From positions 1-64,000 of the forward strand of contig JAEWMT010000141.1 of NCBI GenBank assembly GCA_023393095.1: a stretch of 64,000 nucleotides of DNA. Direction: 5' to 3'. The notes beneath the pieces are model-generated. The model was not told where the DNA came from. It made no database searches and saw nothing but the letters and a program-made list of their open reading frames with translations. The position numbers and the translations under genes were made by a program. Each line of letters starts with the position of its first letter. Within the stretch, counting starts at the first letter, position 1. Positions 50,651 through 59,398 of the stretch are shown one piece after another. Origin of the DNA: Bacillota bacterium. Its GTDB lineage: Bacteria > Bacillota > Clostridia > Lachnospirales > Lachnospiraceae.

Positions 50651-51757
50651 GTGAAAAAGAATAAATTGATAAATGTTATTTTAATAATTACATTATTGTT
50701 AATGATTAATGGATGTAAAAAAACTGAAAAAGTAAATAATCCTAAGGACTTAACTATTTCACTGTCACCGACTTCGACGATTACAGTAGCTCCAACTATT
50801 ACACCTACGATAGAACCATCTACAACACCAACGATTGCACCTATAATACCAACCCCCACTCCTAAAGAACTTTCCATAAAAGCCTACGAGAAATTTATGA
50901 AAAATAAAACGAAGGTATCTTTTGATCGATTTATGCCAAAAGATGATATGGAGGAAGCTTTATACAAAAAGGGAAGAGAATATACACTTTCGGAAGTACT
51001 CGATATAGTAACGGCATATTATTTTAAAAACTCTACAAATAAGAAAATTGATTATATAGATTACAGCTATATCGATTGTGGCAAGGATGGAGTGAACGAA
51101 CTGGTTCTTCGTTTCAATGGTATGAACATTGATGATGAGGATGATGATAGTACTCTTGTTTATATCATAAAATATATCGATGAGAAACTATCTCTTTGTT
51201 ATTCTTACGAGACTTGGGCCAGAAGCGAGTCCACATTGAATGAATATGGATATTATCAGTCTGGTGGTAGCAATGGAGCTAGTAATCATGGTAGTGAAGA
51301 TAGTCTTATTGATAAATATGGCAACTGGCAGTTTATTGTATCTATTGAAAGTGAACTCGATATCAATCAGCTCGCTTGGTCAGACAAGCTAGGGAAGATT
51401 TCTAAAGTAGCGAAGAAAAAGGGAATATCAGGTGGAATTGAGCTAGACACCATACGTTTTGATAATAATGAAAATGCGGCTAATTCAGATGAGGTTGATA
51501 ATCAAGAGTGTTTCTATACATTTTATGTTTATGACAATAATATGAAGCTAATCAAGGATGCGAACCTATATAAGAACAGCATATATAAAAAAATTTTCGA
51601 TGAGGCAAAGGTACCATTTATTACGCCAGAAGAGGTATCGAAGATGATTTCGGAAAAAGAGGAAAAGGTGGGAGCTAAAGCTGAAATCAAAAAAGGAACA
51701 AAAATAACCTGGAAGACTCTTAGTGGAAACTTGTTTTCTGATTATGTGGGTAGATAG
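50651..51757 (+). CDS. Lipoprotein with Pro/Thr-rich linker
   Basis: The 368-residue product starts with a lipoprotein signal (LINVILIITLLLMINGC, lipobox cysteine at about residue 22). A linker of about 45 residues rich in Thr, Pro, Ile and Ser follows, then a globular domain with DYSYIDCGKDGVNELVLRF. That domain looks like a calcium-binding-like DxGxDGxxEL segment seen in other Clostridia lipoproteins. The start is GTG 50651 behind GAGGAGAAAATAATAAA. Function unknown; extracytoplasmic. Confidence 0.7.
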   Translation: MKKNKLINVILIITLLLMINGCKKTEKVNNPKDLTISLSPTSTITVAPTITPTIEPSTTPTIAPIIPTPTPKELSIKAYEKFMKNKTKVSFDRFMPKDDMEEALYKKGREYTLSEVLDIVTAYYFKNSTNKKIDYIDYSYIDCGKDGVNELVLRFNGMNIDDEDDDSTLVYIIKYIDEKLSLCYSYETWARSESTLNEYGYYQSGGSNGASNHGSEDSLIDKYGNWQFIVSIESELDINQLAWSDKLGKISKVAKKKGISGGIELDTIRFDNNENAANSDEVDNQECFYTFYVYDNNMKLIKDANLYKNSIYKKIFDEAKVPFITPEEVSKMISEKEEKVGAKAEIKKGTKITWKTLSGNLFSDYVGR

Positions 51758-51830
51758 ATTATAATCAATAATGGAGTATTCTGCGATGGGTTATGTCGAA
51801 AATGAATAATTTCAAAACCAGAGGTATGAA

Positions 51831-52238
51831 ATGAAAAAGATAATTATAGTTACACCATGTTTGATCGCCATTTTAATAATGAGTGCCTATAATAAAGATA
51901 GCGGAGTAATAAATGATAATACAACAATTTCAACCAGCCCAACCTATATCACCAGTCAGACCCCAACATTCTCTCCGGTGCCTACACAGGCTGATACCTC
52001 AGACAATATCACACCATTAAATGAGGATACAGCGGTAGCGATGGTTAGAAATCGAATGAAGGATTTAAATGATCCACGATATTATGGTGATGACACTTTT
52101 GTTAGAGTTGATCATCTAGATAATAATAATAACTATGTAATCCAAGTATATAACTCAGGTGAAGATATGTCTAATACTATTAACTGGTACACAGTTGATA
52201 GGATTTCAGGTTATTTAACAGCTATGTTTGATGAATGA
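51831..52238 (+). CDS. Small exported protein with altered lipobox
   Basis: The 135-residue product has an N-terminal hydrophobic segment (IIIVTPCLIAILIMSAY) where a lipoprotein would read LxxC. The expected cysteine is tyrosine (TAT). A Thr/Ser/Pro-rich linker and a small domain follow (DTAVAMVRNRMKDL, NYVIQVYNSGEDM, INWYTVDRISGYLTAM) that resembles secreted PepSY-like modules. It could remain membrane-anchored. AACCAGAGGTATGAA precedes the ATG. The linker resembles that of the lipoprotein upstream. Confidence 0.6.
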   Translation: MKKIIIVTPCLIAILIMSAYNKDSGVINDNTTISTSPTYITSQTPTFSPVPTQADTSDNITPLNEDTAVAMVRNRMKDLNDPRYYGDDTFVRVDHLDNNNNYVIQVYNSGEDMSNTINWYTVDRISGYLTAMFDE

Positions 52239-52275
52239 TGTGTTAAAGTATTAATTCGTATAAGGAGTAGATGGA

Positions 52276-52827
52276 ATGATAACACCAAAAGAATTTGTTA
52301 GTAAGTGGAGTGCTATAGAAAATGAAAAGCTACTGAAATTTAACTCTGAATCTTTAAATCATTTAAATATTGATAATCAATCAAAAATATTTCTTATTGA
52401 GGCAGGTCTGCCTGCCTCAGCATCACCATTCCTTGAGTTTGAAGTTATATATGGAAAGGCTATACCAACAGCTTCCGAGAAATGGGGAATAGATAATAAG
52501 TATAGTATTTATAAATGCATAGGATCTAATGGTTCTGGTGATCCGATATGTATCAATGAGATAAACGGCAATATTATATTCTTAAATCATGATGATGATT
52601 TTAAAGAAGTGCTAATTAACTCTTCTATTTTTCAATTAGCAGAATCCTTACTTGCTTATGCTCTACTTGCAGTGGAAACGATAAATGAAAATGGTGAAGA
52701 AGCTTTTTTAGATAATAGTATTCCGAAGAGATTGAAAAAGTGGATTGCAGATGAATTAAAAAGAATTGATGAAGTAGCGGTTAATAAAAATTGTTTCTGG
52801 GGAATAGAATTATCAAACCTTGAGTGA
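52276..52827 (+). CDS. SUKH-4-type immunity protein
   Basis: The 183-residue protein matches the SUKH-4 immunity pattern. IFLIEAGLPASASPFLEFE, GSNGSGDPICI with the conserved Gly-Asp-Pro, NGNIIFLNHDDDF and a final NSSIFQLAESLLAYAL helix are all present. SUKH proteins bind and inactivate various nuclease or deaminase toxins. No toxin is adjacent. TAAGGAGTAGATGG precedes the ATG at 52276. It ends the accessory island, and proC follows after 156 bases. Confidence 0.82.
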   Translation: MITPKEFVSKWSAIENEKLLKFNSESLNHLNIDNQSKIFLIEAGLPASASPFLEFEVIYGKAIPTASEKWGIDNKYSIYKCIGSNGSGDPICINEINGNIIFLNHDDDFKEVLINSSIFQLAESLLAYALLAVETINENGEEAFLDNSIPKRLKKWIADELKRIDEVAVNKNCFWGIELSNLE

Positions 52828-52983
52828 TATATAAATAAACACCGCCCTTTTTTTCATTTCCATTTATTAAGTATTTATGTTAGAATAACTACAAGTTAGA
52901 TATATGGATCAATAGGAGATTATAGAGCTAAAAATCATCGGTACATTTCATATTGATACAAAACAAGAGAAAGAAGGATTATC

Positions 52984-53790
52984 ATGGCATTATTTGGTTT
53001 TATCGGAGCAGGAAATATGGGATATCCCTTAATTAAAGCGGCAATCCATACTTTTGGAGGCAATGAGGTAGTTTATACGGATGTATCAGAAACCCGACTA
53101 CAATTTGTTAAGGGAGAAACCGGAGTTGATTATGTTAAGGATAATATCTCAGTTGTAAAACAATGCAGATATCTTGTACTAGCAGTAAAACCTCAGTTCT
53201 TTCCACAGGTATTTAAGGAGATTAAAAGCTTTGTGACAGCCGATCAGATTGTAATCAGTATCGCTGCCGGTGTCACAATTGATACAATAAAAGAAGCATT
53301 ATCGGATGAAATTCGTATCGTTAGAGCAATGCCGAATACATCAGCAATGGTATTAAAGAGTATGACAGGAATCAGCTTTTCACAGAATACCTTTTCAGAG
53401 GAAGAAAAAGAAGTAATCGGTAAGTTTTTTGAATCCTTTGGTAAATATGAAGTATTTAACGAAGGTCTGATGAATGCGTTAGTCTGTGCAAATGGCAGTT
53501 CACCGGCTTATGTTTATATGTTCATAGAAGCTTTGGCTGACAGCGTGGTAAGCTATGGTATCCCGAGGGATAAAGCATATACGCTTGCGGCTCAGACAGT
53601 GTTCGGTTCGGCAGCCATGGTATTAGAGACGGGAGAGCATCCGGGACGTTTAAAGGATAATGTATGCTCACCGGGAGGAACTACGATAGCGGCAGTGAAG
53701 GCCTTAGAAGAGCATGGCTTTAGAAATGCTATTATGAAGGCAACTGATGCCTGCTATGAGAAGGCTGTTGAATTAAGTAAGAAAAAATAA
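52984..53790 (+). CDS. proC: ProC, pyrroline-5-carboxylate reductase
   Basis: ProC reduces pyrroline-5-carboxylate to proline with NAD(P)H. The 268-residue protein is complete: Rossmann motif GFIGAGNMGYPLIKA at the N-terminus, LAVKPQFFPQV, VRAMPNTSAMV, and the active-site segment CSPGGTTIAAVKALEEHGFR near the C-terminus. AAAGAAGGATTATC precedes the ATG. The genes for the first two proline steps are at 26.6 and 28.6 kb. A separate truncated ComER-like relative is at 11.9 kb. Confidence 0.97.
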   Translation: MALFGFIGAGNMGYPLIKAAIHTFGGNEVVYTDVSETRLQFVKGETGVDYVKDNISVVKQCRYLVLAVKPQFFPQVFKEIKSFVTADQIVISIAAGVTIDTIKEALSDEIRIVRAMPNTSAMVLKSMTGISFSQNTFSEEEKEVIGKFFESFGKYEVFNEGLMNALVCANGSSPAYVYMFIEALADSVVSYGIPRDKAYTLAAQTVFGSAAMVLETGEHPGRLKDNVCSPGGTTIAAVKALEEHGFRNAIMKATDACYEKAVELSKKK

Positions 53791-53796
53791 TAAGTG

Positions 53797-53814
53797 CTTG
53801 CGGCAAATCTGACC
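53797..53814 (+). repeat. Short copy of the IS21-like end motif
   Basis: CTTGCGGCAAATCTGACC matches CTTGCGGCTAATCTGACC at 38372 in 17 of 18 bases. It lies in the gap after proC. Confidence 0.5.
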
Positions 53815-53849
53815 GAGAACATACTTTTTTCTATAAAGGAGTAAATTAC

Positions 53850-54386
53850 ATGATTCCACACAAACGAATAAAGAGAGAATTAATTCATAAGGGTAGTATC
53901 ATAGACTTTTACCGTGATACAATTGAAATAAAAGGTGGAAAGCAAACGAATTTTGATTTCATCCAACATCATGGAGCTGCAGCGATGATACCGGTTGATT
54001 CCGATGGTAATATCATAATGGTTCGCCAATACCGTAATGCTGTGGATCAGTATACCCTTGAGATTCCGGCAGGTGGATTGAATGCAGGAGAAGACAATGA
54101 AACCTGTGCAATCCGCGAATGTGAGGAGGAGACAGGGTACAAGGCTGGAGAGGTATATCATTTGTTTGATCTGTATACAACAGTGGCTTTCAGTAATGAG
54201 AAGATTGGAATTTACTATACGACGAATATTACGCCCTCAAAGCAGAATCTGGATGAGGATGAATTTGTGAATGTGGAAAAGCATTCTTTGGAAGAATTAA
54301 CAAGAATGATTCTTAATGGTGAAATTGTTGATGCTAAGACAATCGCAGGTATTTTAGCGTATAAGGCAAAGATAGAATTAAACTGA
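53850..54386 (+). CDS. NUDIX hydrolase, ADP-ribose pyrophosphatase type
   Basis: The 178-residue protein has the NUDIX box GGLNAGEDNETCAIRECEEE with TGY following (GX5EX7REUXEEXGU), near residues 73-95. IMVRQYRNAVDQYTLEIPAG before the box and the later YYTTNITPSKQNLDEDE match ADP-ribose pyrophosphatases. It likely cleaves ADP-ribose or related nucleoside diphosphates. AAAGGAGTAAATTAC precedes the ATG. It lies between proC and spoIIM. Confidence 0.93.
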   Translation: MIPHKRIKRELIHKGSIIDFYRDTIEIKGGKQTNFDFIQHHGAAAMIPVDSDGNIIMVRQYRNAVDQYTLEIPAGGLNAGEDNETCAIRECEEETGYKAGEVYHLFDLYTTVAFSNEKIGIYYTTNITPSKQNLDEDEFVNVEKHSLEELTRMILNGEIVDAKTIAGILAYKAKIELN

Positions 54387-54510
54387 ACATGAAATCTGGC
54401 TTGTACTGATTCGCATGTACCTTTGTTGTAGATATAGATATACAGCTTGTTCTATTTCAGCATTCCTGTCATATGATTATATAAATGTGAAATGATGGGA
54501 AGGGTAGTAT

Positions 54511-55122
54511 ATGAAACCGTTAAAATTTCAAATACATAAACTAAATATTATTCAGATATCGGTGATTCTTTTAGTGATTGGCTTAATTCTCGGAGTATTA
54601 AGTGCTAATATTTTCAGGGGAAATTATATTGGTCAGATGCAGAGCTATGAAGATGGTGTGTTTTCTAAAATTACAGCAGGAAATATTGATTATACCGGTT
54701 TTTTTGGTTATGTCCTTAAGAAAAATTTTAGCGATTTCATTACTTTTTGGCTGCTTAGTATTACGATACTCGGGGTTCCCTATATGGCTTTTAAAGTTAC
54801 CTTCTTCGGGTTCTTCAGCGGTTTTTTTATCTCAGCTGTAACGATGCAGTATGGACTGAAAGGACTTCTTTTAGTCTTTGCTTATGTATTCCCACAAGGG
54901 TTATTATATTTGCCGATTATTCTTATCAGCTTGTATAAGGGCTTTGAGCTGTGCAGAACAATTTACAGTGAGAACCGCAATAGTTTCGGGGGAATCGTAA
55001 AACTATTGAAGAGTTACCTTATCATAATATTGCTGTTAGCGGTTGCATTATTAGCAGCAAGCTTTCTGGAAGCATATCCGGGTGCATACATATTGAAGAA
55101 GGCACTTGGATCCTTTACATAA
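54511..55122 (+). CDS. spoIIM: SpoIIM, stage II sporulation protein M
   Basis: SpoIIM is part of the SpoIID-SpoIIM-SpoIIP engulfment complex in the mother cell. The 203-residue membrane protein has about five hydrophobic helices and family segments VLLVIGLILGVLSANIF-like, FWLLSITILGVPYMAFKV, LLVFAYVFPQGLLYLPIILI and YKGFELCRTIYS. GGGAAGGGTAGTAT precedes the ATG. It is followed by a XerD-like gene, the same order as in Bacillus. Confidence 0.93.
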   Translation: MKPLKFQIHKLNIIQISVILLVIGLILGVLSANIFRGNYIGQMQSYEDGVFSKITAGNIDYTGFFGYVLKKNFSDFITFWLLSITILGVPYMAFKVTFFGFFSGFFISAVTMQYGLKGLLLVFAYVFPQGLLYLPIILISLYKGFELCRTIYSENRNSFGGIVKLLKSYLIIILLLAVALLAASFLEAYPGAYILKKALGSFT

Positions 55123-55197
55123 ATGATTGGAATAAATGTTATTGGGTAAACTATGGTAATCCAAGAATATAATCTGATTTTTACGGGGAGGTAGCAA

Positions 55198-56073
55198 ATG
55201 GAACAGTATGTCAAGGATTTCATCGAATATTTAAAGAATGTAAAACATGCTTCAGTAAATACATTGCAGGCATATCAGAATGATTTGAAAAAATTGCTGT
55301 TATTCTATGAAAAGCAGAATATAAACTCTGTAATTAAAATAAATGAAACTAGCCTGAATTCTTATGTACTGACACTGGAAAAAGAGGGTCTGTCACCTGC
55401 ATCGGTATCAAGAAATATCGCTGCCATGAAAGCATTTTTATTATTTTTGATCAAGCAGGGTATTATGAAAGGGGATCCTTCGGAGCGAATTAAACCCCCG
55501 AAAATACAGAAGAAATTACCCCAGGTAATTGACGCGTCCATGGTGGATAAGCTTCTCTTACAGCCAAATTTGAATACTCACAAAGGTATCCGGGATCGTG
55601 CAATGCTAGAGCTGCTTTATGCAACGGGCCTTAAAGTAACAGAACTGATTTCCATCAAGGTTTCGGATGTTAATCTGTCTGGTAAATATATTACCTGCGG
55701 TGAAATACGAGAACGAAACGTACCCTTTGGAAAAACGGCAAAAGCTGCTTTGCAGGAATATCTGAAAATAAGATCGACTCATTTTGATAAAAATAACAAC
55801 GAGATTCTTTTCTTAAATTCCTCAGGTGAACAGCTTAGCAGACAGGGCTTATGGAAAATACTTAAGGCATATGCGAAGCCAGTTGGGCTTAACGATATTA
55901 ATCCCAATACAATCAGACATTCCTTTGCTGTGCATATGATTGATAACGGAGCGGATTTGGGAAGTGTGCAGGAGCTCCTTGGACATGCGGATATTACGAC
56001 GACCCAGCTTTATATGACCCATGGCTATAAAAACAGCAGGGAAGTATATATGAATACGCATCCGAGAGCATAG
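55198..56073 (+). CDS. XerD-like tyrosine recombinase with altered active site
   Basis: The 291-residue protein has both domains of XerC/XerD: a SAM-like core-binding domain (residues 1-90) and a catalytic domain ending in the usual THPRA. Retained: the second Arg (IRHSF), the His of LLGHADITTTQ and the nucleophile Tyr of QLYMT. Changed: the first Arg is Lys (ATGLKVTEL), the hairpin Lys of GKGNKER is gone (the strand reads CGEIRER and is two residues shorter), and the HxxR His is Asn (NTIRH). Cleavage activity is doubtful. GGGGAGGTAGCAA precedes the ATG. It follows spoIIM by 75 bases. Confidence 0.88.
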   Translation: MEQYVKDFIEYLKNVKHASVNTLQAYQNDLKKLLLFYEKQNINSVIKINETSLNSYVLTLEKEGLSPASVSRNIAAMKAFLLFLIKQGIMKGDPSERIKPPKIQKKLPQVIDASMVDKLLLQPNLNTHKGIRDRAMLELLYATGLKVTELISIKVSDVNLSGKYITCGEIRERNVPFGKTAKAALQEYLKIRSTHFDKNNNEILFLNSSGEQLSRQGLWKILKAYAKPVGLNDINPNTIRHSFAVHMIDNGADLGSVQELLGHADITTTQLYMTHGYKNSREVYMNTHPRA

Positions 56074-56303
56074 TGTATATTATAAAAGCAGATTTACACA
56101 TAGAAGTTTATGCCTACATCATCCAAAAGTGCATTTTCAACGCATTTAACATAAACTAATTCAAAGGGCAGGTATGTTAGTGAGTGAATTAAAAGGTAAT
56201 TCACAAAGTGTACTATAATTCATTTAAGAAGACCAGCGAAGTTCGCACAAAGGTGCTCTCACCTTGTCCTTCCAAAGTTTTGAGATACCAATTTGTAAAA
56301 ATA

Positions 56304-56340
56304 AGAGGAATCGGCTTGTCCCGATTCCTCTTTCATTTTT
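56304..56340. terminator. Bidirectional terminator between xerD-like gene and DAHP synthase
   Basis: AGAGGAATCGG-CTTGTC-CCGATTCCTCT is a perfect 11-bp hairpin with TTTCATTTTT on the plus side and CTTATTTTTAC on the minus side. It can end both converging transcripts. Confidence 0.85.
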
Positions 56341-56371
56341 TGGGGCTCTTTGTCAATAGAACCTTTTTTAC

Positions 56372-57403
56372 TTATTCAATTCCATCTGCTATCGTATATA
56401 TTAACTTCTCAGAATCATCCCATCCAAGACAGGCGTCTGTAATTGATTTGCCATAGATATGTTCGGATACCTTTTGATTGCCGCCTTCAATGTAACTTTC
56501 AATCATTACACCCTTAACCATATTAGCGATATCTGTGGATAAGCGTCTGCTGTGAAGAACTTCCTTGACGATACGGGTCTGTTCGGTATACTGTTTATTG
56601 GAATTTGCGTGGTTTGCATCAACAATTGTTGCAGGATTTGCAAGATCTCGTTCACAGTACATGGAATACAATAGGATTAAATCCTCGTAGTGATAGTTGG
56701 AAATACACTGGCCATGCTTATTTACTGCACCTCTTAAAATAGTATGAGCTAAGGGGTTTCCAGAGGTATTTACTTCCCAGGTACGATACAGGAAGGTATG
56801 ACTGGCCTGAGCAGCAACTACGGAATTTAACATCACAGAGAAATCACCGCTGGTTGGATTCTTCATTCCTGCGGGTACATCCATACCACTGATGGTAAGA
56901 CGGTGCTGTTGGTCTTCAACAGAACGTGCACCAACTGCAACATAGGAGAGGATATCCTCAACGTAGGGCCAGTTCTCAGGATAAAGCATTTCATCGGCTG
57001 AGGTAAGGCCACTTTCGGCAATTGCGCGAAGATGCATTTTTCTCATTGCTATTAAGCCTTCCTGTAAATCGGGTTCTTTTTCTGGATCAGGTTGATGAAC
57101 GATTCCCTTATACCCCTCGCCTGTGGTTCTCGGCTTATTTGTATAGATACGGGGAATTAAAATTACCTTGTCGGCAACCTTTTCCTGAACCTTCGCAAGT
57201 CTTGAAATATAATCGCATACTGCATCCTCATTATCAGCGGAACAGGGTCCGATTATGACAAGGAATTTATTTGATGCACCTGTAATAACATCTTTAATCT
57301 GCTTATCTCTATCTTTTTTTCGAAGAACATCTTTTGCTGGCATTGGGTACGCTTTTACCAGTGCTTCCGGTGAAATCACCTCTTTTATAAATTTAAAACT
57401 CAT
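56372..57403 (-). CDS. aroF: DAHP synthase (AroG/AroF class I)
   Basis: The 343-residue class I enzyme joins PEP and erythrose-4-phosphate in the first shikimate step. Seen are VIIGPCSADNEDAV near residue 50, RIYTNKPRTTGEGYKG near residue 85, SEDQQHR/SGMDVPAGMKNPTSGDFS and the metal-site segment VDANHANSNKQY. It matches the E. coli-like type, including regions often used for feedback inhibition. It sits on the strand opposite to its neighbours, splitting the spoIIM-xerD and pdp neighbourhood. It has its own promoter and shares a bidirectional terminator. Confidence 0.94.
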   Translation of the reverse strand: MSFKFIKEVISPEALVKAYPMPAKDVLRKKDRDKQIKDVITGASNKFLVIIGPCSADNEDAVCDYISRLAKVQEKVADKVILIPRIYTNKPRTTGEGYKGIVHQPDPEKEPDLQEGLIAMRKMHLRAIAESGLTSADEMLYPENWPYVEDILSYVAVGARSVEDQQHRLTISGMDVPAGMKNPTSGDFSVMLNSVVAAQASHTFLYRTWEVNTSGNPLAHTILRGAVNKHGQCISNYHYEDLILLYSMYCERDLANPATIVDANHANSNKQYTEQTRIVKEVLHSRRLSTDIANMVKGVMIESYIEGGNQKVSEHIYGKSITDACLGWDDSEKLIYTIADGIE

Positions 57404-57433
57404 TCTATTTATCTCCCTCGATTTTTGTTGAAT

Positions 57434-57462
57434 ATTTTATACTCTTTTTATGCTATAGTCAA
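57434..57462 (-). promoter_or_regulatory. Promoter of the DAHP synthase gene
   Basis: On the minus strand TTGACT (57462-57457) is followed after 17 bases by TAAAAT (57439-57434), about 30 bases before the ATG. Confidence 0.6.
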
Positions 57463-57674
57463 TCATTTCTGTGAAAAACCTAATATATTGTATAAAATGG
57501 GCAACACTGTAAAACAGAGTGCTGTTAATTTGAACTATATTTAAATTGTATTAAGTGAGACCATTTAATTCATACCGTATGTTTACATATTTACCGATTT
57601 TATGGTAAACTGTTTTATAATAAATAAATAATGAAATAATAATTGATAGGAAGATAGAATATGGAGGGATTACA

Positions 57675-59003
57675 ATGAAGATGTACGACCTGATTAATAA
57701 AAAGAAAAACAAAGAAAGCTTAACCGCTGAAGAAATAGAGTTCATTGTGACTGGTTTCACGAAAGGTAGTATTCCCGACTATCAAATGTCAGCTTTCTTA
57801 ATGGCAGTTTGTTTAAACGGAATGAATCATGAGGAAACAGCCGCTTTGACCGTTGCGATGGCTAACAGTGGAGATTTACTTGATTTATCTAGGATTGAAG
57901 GAGTTAAGGTGGATAAACACAGTACCGGCGGAGTTGGAGATAAAACTAGTCTGGTGCTTAGCCCTATGGTAGCCGCACTAGGCATTCCGGTAGCCAAGAT
58001 GTCAGGACGGGGTCTCGGCCATACCGGTGGAACAATCGATAAACTGGAGAGTTTTCCTGGCTTTTCAACTACGATATCAACCGAACAATTTATCACCAAT
58101 GTAAACCGTATCAAGATGGCGATCGTAGGTCAAACGGCAAATCTGGCACCAGCAGATAAAAAAATCTATGCACTGAGAGATGTTACCGCTACTGTAGACA
58201 ATATCTCGTTGATTGCCAGCAGTATTATGAGTAAGAAGATTGCTTCTGGTTCCGATGTTATTGTTCTTGACGTGAAAACAGGAAGTGGGGCATTTATGAA
58301 GAGCTTTGAGGATTCTCTTGCACTCGCTAAGGAAATGGTTCAAATTGGGACGATTGCCGGAAGAAAGACCTATGCAGTAATTACGGATATGAATCAGCCA
58401 CTTGGAAGTGCAGTTGGAAACACTCTTGAGGTAATTGAAGCGATTGATACCCTAAAGGGAGAGGGACCAAAGGATTTATTAGAGGTTAGTATTACTCTAG
58501 CAGCATTTATGCTGATGGGTGCGGATAAGGCAGATTCTTTGGATGCGGCGAAAGAGATACTTTACAAAACAATTGAAGACAAATCCGCGTTAAATAAGCT
58601 GGCTGAATTCATCAGTGCCCAGGGCGGTAATAGTGACGCAGTTTACGATACAGATCGATTACAGAAAGCTAATATGGAAGAAATATTGGCAGCACCTTTT
58701 GACGGTTATATTACAAGCATTCAGACAGAAGAGATTGGTATGACCTCTTTGATACTTGGTGGGGGTAGAGAGACGAAGGAGAGTGTGATTGATCTTAGTG
58801 TTGGTATTAAAATTCATAAGAAATTAGGGGATTATGTACAAAAAGGAGATGCACTTGCTACGTTATATGCAAATGATAGTAAAAAGCTTGAAGAAGCAAA
58901 AGATAGATTATTAAAGGCATATATGATAGGAAATGAAAAACCTACAGGTACTAAGTATGTATATGCTATCGTAACTAGAGACGGCGTAAAGATGGTGGAT
59001 TAA
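57675..59003 (+). CDS. pdp: Pyrimidine-nucleoside phosphorylase
   Basis: The enzyme cleaves uridine and thymidine with phosphate in nucleoside salvage. The 442-residue protein has the signature SGRGLGHTGGTIDKLESFPG near residue 110. Phosphate and sugar binding residues lie in KHSTGGVGDKTSLVL and ASSIMSKKIASGSDVIVLD; the C-terminal KLGDYVQKGDALATLYA closes it. ATGGAGGGATTACA gives the ribosome binding site for ATG 57675. A strong terminator follows. Its place near spoIIM/xerD and dacF is conserved in spore formers. Confidence 0.95.
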   Translation: MKMYDLINKKKNKESLTAEEIEFIVTGFTKGSIPDYQMSAFLMAVCLNGMNHEETAALTVAMANSGDLLDLSRIEGVKVDKHSTGGVGDKTSLVLSPMVAALGIPVAKMSGRGLGHTGGTIDKLESFPGFSTTISTEQFITNVNRIKMAIVGQTANLAPADKKIYALRDVTATVDNISLIASSIMSKKIASGSDVIVLDVKTGSGAFMKSFEDSLALAKEMVQIGTIAGRKTYAVITDMNQPLGSAVGNTLEVIEAIDTLKGEGPKDLLEVSITLAAFMLMGADKADSLDAAKEILYKTIEDKSALNKLAEFISAQGGNSDAVYDTDRLQKANMEEILAAPFDGYITSIQTEEIGMTSLILGGGRETKESVIDLSVGIKIHKKLGDYVQKGDALATLYANDSKKLEEAKDRLLKAYMIGNEKPTGTKYVYAIVTRDGVKMVD

Positions 59004-59048
59004 TTATCAATATTCAGCCTTCTGTCATTGCAAAAAGCATTATATCAG

Positions 59049-59091
59049 ACTCTTGATAACGGCAATTACTGCTAGTTATCAAGAGTTTTTT
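59049..59091 (+). terminator. pdp terminator
   Basis: ACTCTTGATAAC and GTTATCAAGAGT form a perfect 12-bp stem followed by TTTTT. Confidence 0.92.
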
Positions 59092-59212
59092 GCGGAAAAG
59101 TTTAGCCTATATATGCAATATTACCCTAAATTGAAGTACTTTCAATCTTATATAACGTAATACATAAATAATCTTAAAATTAATCAATAATCTACAACAA
59201 AGCGCCGCCTTA

Positions 59213-59235
59213 GTGGGACTATGGGCGGTGTTTTT
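59213..59235 (+). terminator. Orphan hairpin with T-run
   Basis: CGCCGCC and GGGCGGTG pair over a short loop and a T-run follows. No gene ends directly before it, so it may be a relic. Confidence 0.5.
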
Positions 59236-59326
59236 GCGTGGATAGTGGTACTTCAGACAATATAGCTCGAAGTAGCAGGGGGGAGTAGATGTATAAAAAT
59301 AATACAAATTTAAAATAAAAATTCTA

Positions 59327-59373
59327 TTGACCTGTTAGGTAAACAATAATATAATGAAATTAACCTAACAGGT
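59327..59373 (+). promoter_or_regulatory. TetR-gene promoter with two palindromic operators
   Basis: TTGACC (59327-59332) and TATAAT (59350-59355) are 17 bases apart. ACCTGTTAGGT (59330-59340) overlaps the -35 box, and its reverse complement ACCTAACAGGT (59363-59373) lies just after the -10 box. Each is itself a palindrome (ACCT-N3-AGGT). Spacing centre to centre is 33 bases, about three helical turns. The arrangement is typical of autorepression by the TetR-type product encoded next. Confidence 0.85.
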
Positions 59374-59398
59374 AAATATGAAGGGAGGATAATGATTT

